A stretch of DNA of 64,000 nt from Rhynchopus sp. YZ270_cl-10 (taxonomy: Eukaryota; Euglenozoa; Diplonemea; Diplonemida; Diplonemidae): positions 1 through 64,000 of the forward strand of contig OZ037862.1 of NCBI GenBank assembly GCA_964035575.1. The letters run 5' to 3'. The notes beneath the pieces were generated by a model. That model saw only the letters and a list, made by a program, of their open reading frames with translations. It was not told the origin of the DNA and ran no database searches. Below are positions 57,101 to 64,000 of this stretch, one piece after another (positions within the stretch are counted from its first letter, which is position 1; each line of letters starts with the position of its first letter). Both the position numbers and the translations under genes were made by a program.

Positions 57101-60100
57101 AAAACTCTGCTGACATCTCACACAGCATGCGCTCCTGTTTATTGCTGAACTCTGAGGACATGTGTGCCTCCAAGTCACTGCGCTCTGGGTACTCTGTCCT
57201 GGCTGTGTTGTATTCACGCGTGTACGTTTCCAATCCGTAAAACGCAGTGATGTAGTCGGCAACTTTGTTCGCCGCCCTTGGCTCTTCCATCGTGACAGCT
57301 GCTTCTGACGGCAGACTGTATGTGTCATCAGGTTCTCCAGCGGTGCTTTGTGGCACTTCCTCAGACGGCATAATCACTATGTGGTTGATCTCGCCCCGCT
57401 CAGTGGGACGCAACACTGACCACTGATGCCCCCCCACACAGCGCAAAAGCAACTCAAACCGCTCGAACGCGAGTCCTTGTAACTGCGGCTTCACGGAACC
57501 CCCCTGGCAAACGCTGCCCGCCCCACGGACGTCAATCAGAACATCAGTGGCCAAAGACAGAAACGTTGTCAACACGCTTTCATGCAACGAGGCCACAGTG
57601 GAACGCTTTTGCCAAGGCACATCAGACCTGCATTGCACGGCACTGTAGGGAAGCAGCAAGTACACATGTATTTTCCTGTCGTGGCCCAGTCCCCACGCAA
57701 GCATCACGGACGGGAAGCTTGTGGGGTTCTGTTCTGGTGCATCTGCAGGGAAACAAAGGCCCCGCTTGCCTGCTGCTGCTTGCAACAACTCCACACCACA
57801 TGCTCCTCGGCTGTCGCCAGTGTCGACGAAGGCAAGCAAGTCACCTTGCTCAGACGAGTCGCAGTTCGAAACATCATTCACAAACTCGCGCACAGTTCCC
57901 TCATTAAGACGCAACGTCCCATCTGCAGGGGCCGTAATGAACGGACGGAGCACCAGGCTTCCTTCCGTGTGCTGTGTGCAAGGTGAGGACAAGAGCCCAG
58001 TGGCCACTTCGGGACCGTCTGGAGCTTCTGCTGCGGCAGTAGCACTCTCGAGAAGCGCAACGTTTTCATCTTCCGACACACTCTCGCTTTCTGAGGAAGA
58101 CAGCAGTTCACGTGAAGAATCCGAACTCTCGAAGCTGGCGTCACTCACGCATTGCGGGAAGGCTTCCTGAAGTCGCTGTGCCACCTCCACCATCAGCTGC
58201 TGCACCACAGCAAAGTCCACCGTCTCCCTTTCGCCAACAGAGTCGCTGCTTTGGGTGAAGCCTTTCAACAAATGCTTCGTGACCTTCATCCACAGTGCTG
58301 AGTGCGCCACATCCTCTGCAGAGGCACCAAGGAAGTCCTTCGCAACCATCTTCCTTTCGTCCAACGTGGAGCGTGCCAGGTGCCGACAGAACACTCCGCT
58401 CACAGCTTCGCGCACCAGGAAAAGCACGTCGCTGTCATCCTCTACGCGCCCACACCCCTCCATCACGGTGTCGAATATCTGCTTCGCCTGCACCAGCACT
58501 GCGTCCCTCTCCGTGTCGCAGGATACACGCTCCCACTCCCGTATCACGAGAGGTGCAACGGTGTTCAGAGTGACCAACGTCGCAATTGGGTTCTCTGAAA
58601 ACTCGACGGGCAAGCTGTGCGTCACGTACACCCCGTCCACAGCAAAGGCAACCGGTATCAACGCGTTCGCACAGTCTCTTGCATCTGCACCACACTGTTT
58701 GATGTATTGCGCACGCGCAGTGTTGCCTTCGCTGCTGCGCTGTGCCTCTTGCACGGAGAGGCTGAACCTCCCGCCTGGCAGTGAAGAGCCACCACTTTGT
58801 GCCAAGTCTGCAGGGTTCAAAACAAGGTCGTACACAAGAGAACTGTCCAACTCGGTCTCAGCATCGCTGTCCTCCAAGATCTCAACCCTCTGCGAAAGCT
58901 CCGCCACAAGCCCGTGGTCCTCTGTGATGGCAGTGCTTTCACGCCCACAAATGCTTCGCACACGAGACAACCTCTTGCGGCCACGTGAAGACGCAGTGAC
59001 AGCAAGCACACGCACGATTCTCCCGTCAAGCAAGCAAACGCTGTCTGTAAGCGGGTTTAGCTGTGAGATCGGAACGTCTGCCTCGGTGCGTGACAATAAC
59101 TGCCCTGCAGCACATAACTCGGTCCTGAGGATCGATATCAAGGCTGCTCCGTCAAAGCAAAGAAATCCCCACATAAAGCACATCACTCTTTTGGGTTCAC
59201 GTTTCCGAAGCTTTTCATTTTCGGCCCACAGCCTCGCCATCTCTTGCTCCGTTTGTATTCTGTGTTGCTCCTGTCCCTTCTTCATTTTCACCTGATGCCT
59301 CTGCATGTCTTCCCTTGCTTCAATGACTGTTCTCTCTGCACGCTCTCTTTCCTTGAACATCGCTGCTTGTTTCTCTGCGGCTCTCTTTTCAGCTTTTGCA
59401 AACTTAGCCCGCATTTCTTCCCTTTCTTTTTCTGTCTTGTCTTTCGCTTGATCCATATCGTCCTTCGCCTTCTTGGCATCTGCCCGTCTTTTTTTTTCCT
59501 CCTCCTTCTGCCTCTGCCGAAGGTACCAGGCTTTCCGGAGGCATTGGTTAGCACGCATCAACTGAGCAAGCTCTGGCTCCACGTTTGCCTCGCTGTGCTG
59601 CAGCCAGGCTTTGTCGATGCTAGACACATCCGCACATCGCACAGGAAGCACCTCTTCACGCAGCTTCCTTTCTAGAGTCTGCACGTCCTTCAGAAAGAGC
59701 TTCACACCAGGGCAGTCTCTTGGGTTATCCAGTCCCGGACTCTCTGTGCCTCCGACTCCTCCGCCGAAGGTGTACCGTTCGGAACGCAACGGGGTCACGA
59801 TGTCACGTTCCCAGTGCTTCCTTATTGCATCCTGAGCCCACCTAAGTCCCATCTCTGCGTTCAATCTGCAGCTGTTAGCGTATTTGCGGTCACATTCACG
59901 GATCATTCCGTCCTTCACATCTTCAAAGTGTCTTATCCCAGCAGGGGTGTTCAGCTGCCACACCCCTTTGCTGAAGTCCTCCAGCACCTTTTGCATCGCA
60001 TCCTGGTAAACCTTCTCGAACTGTGCAGCAGGCATGGGAAAGCCCGACACCCCTTCACCTTCAATACGCCCTTCGCTGTAATCCTCTAAGGCAGTGTCCA

Positions 60101-63100
60101 AGGCGTCCAGCAGCAGCGCCCGTTTACTCTGAAGATTGTTGTGATGTATCATCTCAGTTGCACCTCCGATCTCTGGAATGATGTCTGTGCCTGCGGTGTT
60201 GAGCTGCGACACTACCGACGAAAGGAAGTCGATCAGTTGCGCCCCAGTGCAGATGTCGCTCCCGAGGAACTGCATGCGGGCACTGTCCTTGGAAAGCTTC
60301 GAGGTAAGTTCACGCTGCAGGCGCTTGAAGGGCGATATGAACGAAGGGTCGAAGTCCGTGAAGGGGAGCGTCTTCATCACCTCGCAGCTCTGTACCTCTG
60401 AGTGAGGCTTGTTCATCAGGAACAGCGACACATCCCCGATGTTCTCCAACGCCTCTGCAGCTGTGTCAGCAGCGCCGTCAGTTTCATACAACACAGAAGC
60501 CTTCTCCCCCAGAAATGCCTTGCGCAGAATGTCCGTCCTGTACGACTCGTCTGCATCGAGGTACGCAGAATTGTAATCACGGGAAATCAGAATCAGACTC
60601 TTGTCACGCGTCACGTCGTCATCGTCATCCTCCTGTGCTTTGTTGATCGCCTTCTTCAGACCGTTGCCGATGTCAAGCAACAGCTTCATTGAGTTCATGC
60701 CACTCTTCTCCGCAACAGGACCCTTCTTGTTGTACATAAACACAGATGCACAGGCAAACACAGCAGAGAACAGTCGAGCGTCTGCACCAGATTGATCATC
60801 TCTCGGCGCGGTGTCCCCCACAGGGAGTGCGGACTGAGCCTTCTCGCAGGACTCAGTGCCCTCGCAGTCGACGAGCAGCAGCCACCCGTTGTTGTTTGGG
60901 TTGGGAATGGCCACGACCCACGCACCCTTGGTGAAGGAGGACACCTGCGACGATATGTTGAAGCCACCTGTTTCCTGCCACGACTGCGGCAGCAGCTCCT
61001 TCCCCACAAACTTCTCCACAAGCAGTCTCAGGCAAAATGACTTTCCCTGGCGCACAGGGCCGGTTATCGCCGCAGTGGCGATGGGTCCTGGGCCCTGGTG
61101 CGGATCCTCCTCCAGAAGGGAAAGCTCGTCCACACTGTCGCCTTCGACAACTTCCCTCGGCCCTGTGTTCACGACGTTCTGCTGAAACCACTCAGCAGTG
61201 TCGCTGTGAACACGGTACCTGCAATGCGGTGGTTCGCTTTTGAGGGATTGCTTCTCATCCTCAGGCACGATCAGCTGCATTGCCTGCGACACCTGACGCC
61301 CGTGCTTGTGGCGAAACTGTGCACGCTCCATTAGTGCATTTTGAAGAAGCTTCAGTGTTTCGCGGACATCGTGCGACACGTCAGCGGAAGTCGGACTCAG
61401 ACTTTCGAGTAGCGGATGTGGGTAAACCTTTTCCCAAACGAGTTCCAGGTACTTCCCAGCACTGCTGCCACACGAGCTCTGCACGACCTTCTGGGGAAGC
61501 AGCCCGCTGAAGAGTGGGTACGTCATCACCAACACAAGCCCGCACGACAGGTAGCGCGCAACAGTCACATTTACCAGCTGATCTAAGTGGTGGCTGCGTT
61601 GCCAGCTATCCACAATCTGCTGCGGAAAGGCTTCAGAACCATCTTCCCACATATCCTGCTCGAGTGCCGCAAACAAGAACGTTGCCTTGACGTCACTGCA
61701 ACCCGCCAGTGCCCAGCGTTTGCTCTCCAAATCCTGCGTGTACATTCCAATGGCAAAGTCTGGGTGTCTGTCCAGCTGCAATGTGTCAACGTCCCGTACA
61801 TACTTGAGGTACTCCTCCTTGGCGTGAGTGATATCCTGCTTGATGCCTGCCTCCGTGGGTTTGATTGTGTCTGCCTCGAAGGCGTCAACTGCTTCGCCGA
61901 CGATGGCTGCAGATACCCTGTACTGGAGGAGCCAACGAACCCTGGCCTCCCACAGCTTCACACGGTCCTGAAACCGCACAACGCCGCTGAAGTCCTCAGT
62001 GCCGATCTCATCCTCGTTGCAGAATTGCCACAACCGACTGACGTTTTTTACGTACGCGTCAAACCTGTTTTTCAAGACGTCCTTCGCCAAGCTGCGTGCC
62101 TTGTCCTCGTTGTCTCGGCGCAGTGCGGCGTACTCCCGCTCGAAGCCCTCCTCCACCAGGTACTTCGCCTCCCCGACTTGCTTCATCAGTTGTGTCCCTT
62201 CTGCACCAGGAATAACAAAGTCCACCACACACTCGGGGTCTGTAGTTGGAAGGTGGAACCGCTTCTTCGCAGCATCAAGGAGTGCTTCGTAGCGTCTGCG
62301 GAGCTCTTCCTCGGGCACAGGGTACATCGCGAAGTCTTCGATGCAAACAGATTCAATGCGAATCTCACCAGGCTTCTCTTCATCCAAGCGTCGGAATTGG
62401 TCAGGCGCACTCTGCAACCTGCTGACGAAGTCGCGCTTGAATCCTTGCAGCAGACGGCTCGCACCTTTCTTCATTTCCAGGTCCTGCAGCAAAGCGTTGA
62501 TGGAGGGCACGTGGATGCCTTCCTTGTCCACTGCCTTTGTCACAGCACAAACATGTCTGACGAGGTCTGTGCCACTGAAGATCACTTTGCCTTGCAAGTC
62601 ACGCAGCGGCGCACCCATGTTCAGGTCTGTTTCAGGTGCATCGTCATATAACCTCTCTGCACAACCGTCGTGCGAAGAGTCCTTCGATCGCAATCCAAGT
62701 GCACACTTTGACACATTCTCAAAGAACCGCCATACAGGGGCACGGTACTCTTTGCTGAGAGCGTGCCACGGTGTTCGTGAAACTTGTCTCAGTGCGTGTG
62801 ATGGCAGGGGAACACCACCCAGGTGCAGGTGGACGTTCTTGTTCGCAGGGTAGAACTGAGACGTGCTGTGTCCGTTCAAATCCTCGAAGCAGCCAGGCTT
62901 GAAGATGCTCTGCAAGATTTCCTTTTGCTCGTCGGCAGAGAAGTCACGGTCCGCCTGAGCGGAGTCCTTTACCATCAGCAGCAGGTTGCGCCTTTGTGTC
63001 TGGTTCGGTGACACCATTGCAGTCTGCTGCAGCTTCGCCTCTGCGTTGATCGCTATCTGCAAGTACTGCTTCATCTTCTGCACAGCATCCGTGTCGTCCA

Positions 63101-64000
63101 GCTTCGTCCCACGGTAGATCAGACTCTGGCACAGCATGTAGGTGAGCGTCACAATTAAGCTGTCGTGGGTGTCGTTCTTCAAAGTTGATCCCGTGCCCTC
63201 GCTGTCAGCGAACAGCACAGTCCCAACACCGGATGGATGCGGTGCTGCAATGAACCATGCACCTCGTGTGCAGGACTCATGGTTCCCACTTGTCCGAAAG
63301 AAGCTACTCCCCATAGTCGCACCACGGATGCTTCCTACCAAGGACCGCACCGTGCGGTTCATGAGCTCGCTCTTGCCTGACCGCTGTGACCCAGCAATGA
63401 CAGTGATGTAAAACGGCCCAGGCAGGGGCTCCAGGAAAGCCACCGCGTCTTGAGAGAAAACAAACTTTGTTTTCCCTGCGGAATCTTCCTCACCTTCGTT
63501 GTACACCAGATGCTGGGCGTTCGAAGTGTATCTCTGCTCGGTGTACCGCTCTTGCACACAACCCCAGTACGTGCTGGCATCCGCAGCGCACCTTGGAAAT
63601 GCTTGCCAAACATGATCCTCACCAGAGAAATGACCCTGTCTCGCAATCTTCTTCTGCACAAGAGACGCCAAATTCTGCACAATCGTGTCGCAGTTGTTTG
63701 GCGCTGAACTGTCTGTGGTGTTCCCCTTCACATTCTTGAGCATGCTCCTGATTAGATTGATGGTGTCTGTCAGCAGCGTAAACAGCTCTACCTCATCCTG
63801 CAAGTTTGTCCTGCTGCTCTCGGAGAGGCTGGAGAACTGTGCACTGTGCACCGAGAACTCTTTTGGCTCCACTTGACTCCAGAGATTCCGTCGGCGTCCG
63901 ATATCTCCAGTTCACCCTCGTGCAGTTGGTGGTCGACCCAATCTTTGAATTGCAGAGGGAAGCTGGCCTTGCGGCAGTGCCTCAGCAGGTAGCTCATGAT
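54186..64000 (-). CDS. Giant dual-GTPase protein, copy 2, N-terminus outside window
   Basis: Open from about 63875 to the stop at 54186 (at least 3,228 codons, no intron). It has G domain 1 (GSQRSGKS near 63390, DSEG near 63200), then directly G domain 2 (GPVRQGKS near 61045), the Hint-like part with the same Cys and TEDH, and the C-terminal QxK and glycine-zipper parts. Compared with copy 1 it lacks the ubiquitin-binding cassette and intron (1,406 bp), about 70 residues after G domain 1, about 50 in the late helical region and about 170 in the glycine-rich block, all in frame. Upstream of about 63.89 kb the match to copy 1 continues in another frame because of a one-base length difference, so the 5-prime part may be damaged, or the assembly is wrong there. 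Confidence 0.8.

Noticed and set aside
58255-59295. 346-codon plus ORF and similar plus ORFs antisense to the GTPase genes
   Set aside because: Shadows of a GC-rich, strongly coding minus frame; both copies show them only because the coding strand is conserved.
1-64000. tRNA genes and CRISPR arrays
   Set aside because: I looked for the T-loop GTTCRANNC box with matching acceptor stems and for spaced direct repeats; none was convincing.

Overview
The window is nuclear DNA of a single-celled eukaryote whose lineage I cannot fix. Genes are split by short GT-AG introns (58-359 bp, donors mostly GTATGT). Most 3-prime splice sites follow CAC/ACC-rich tracts rather than pyrimidine tracts. Coding DNA is GC-moderate and spacers are AT-rich with long A or T runs. 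A likely microtubule-inner protein suggests a flagellate, and a weak amastin-like membrane protein is present. All recognisable host genes lie on the minus strand; only the left-edge gene and two tiny ORFs are on plus.

Layout. 1-3.2 kb: OTU-like/zinc-finger protein, perhaps from a mobile element. 4.5-6.45 kb: uninterrupted 8-bp satellite (about 247 copies). 6.7-7.56 kb: nested inverted-repeat elements built of palindromic words. 7.3-13.4 kb: amastin-like protein, MCM helicase fragment, ankyrin protein, unknown gene, MAPK-type kinase, EF-hand protein. 13.4-20.05 kb: AT-rich, nearly gene-free, holding an isolated 28S rRNA fragment and a strong hairpin. 20.05-33.3 kb: KH-like protein, PPIE-type RRM protein, an unclear gene, IQ/WW protein, protein with a ubiquitin-like C-terminus, SPMIP1-like ciliary protein, CDK.

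33.4-64 kb is a tandem duplication of about 16 kb carrying two giant GTPase genes. Copy 1 (35496-48907, one intron, about 4,350 aa) has two GBP/GB1-type G domains, a ubiquitin-binding cassette (three UIM-like motifs plus a CUE-like domain), a Hint-like domain (Cys2367 to TxxH His2448), glycine-rich hydrophobic regions, a QxK nuclease-like segment and a C-terminal glycine zipper. This combination resembles a host-defence GTPase joined to parts usually seen in bacterial polymorphic effectors, and is the best candidate for an undescribed system. Copy 2 (54186 to beyond the right edge) lost the ubiquitin-binding cassette and intron in one 1,406-bp deletion between 9-bp repeats, and stays open for 3,228 codons despite many other in-frame indels.

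The spacers between the GTPase genes hold repeated modules, a 1.2-kb perfect-looking palindrome, a 923-bp element with a 9-bp target duplication (paralogous empty sites for both are present), and two copies of a roughly 105-codon membrane ORF whose substitutions are all synonymous. Gene models were spliced by eye from phase-consistent junctions; no homology search was possible.
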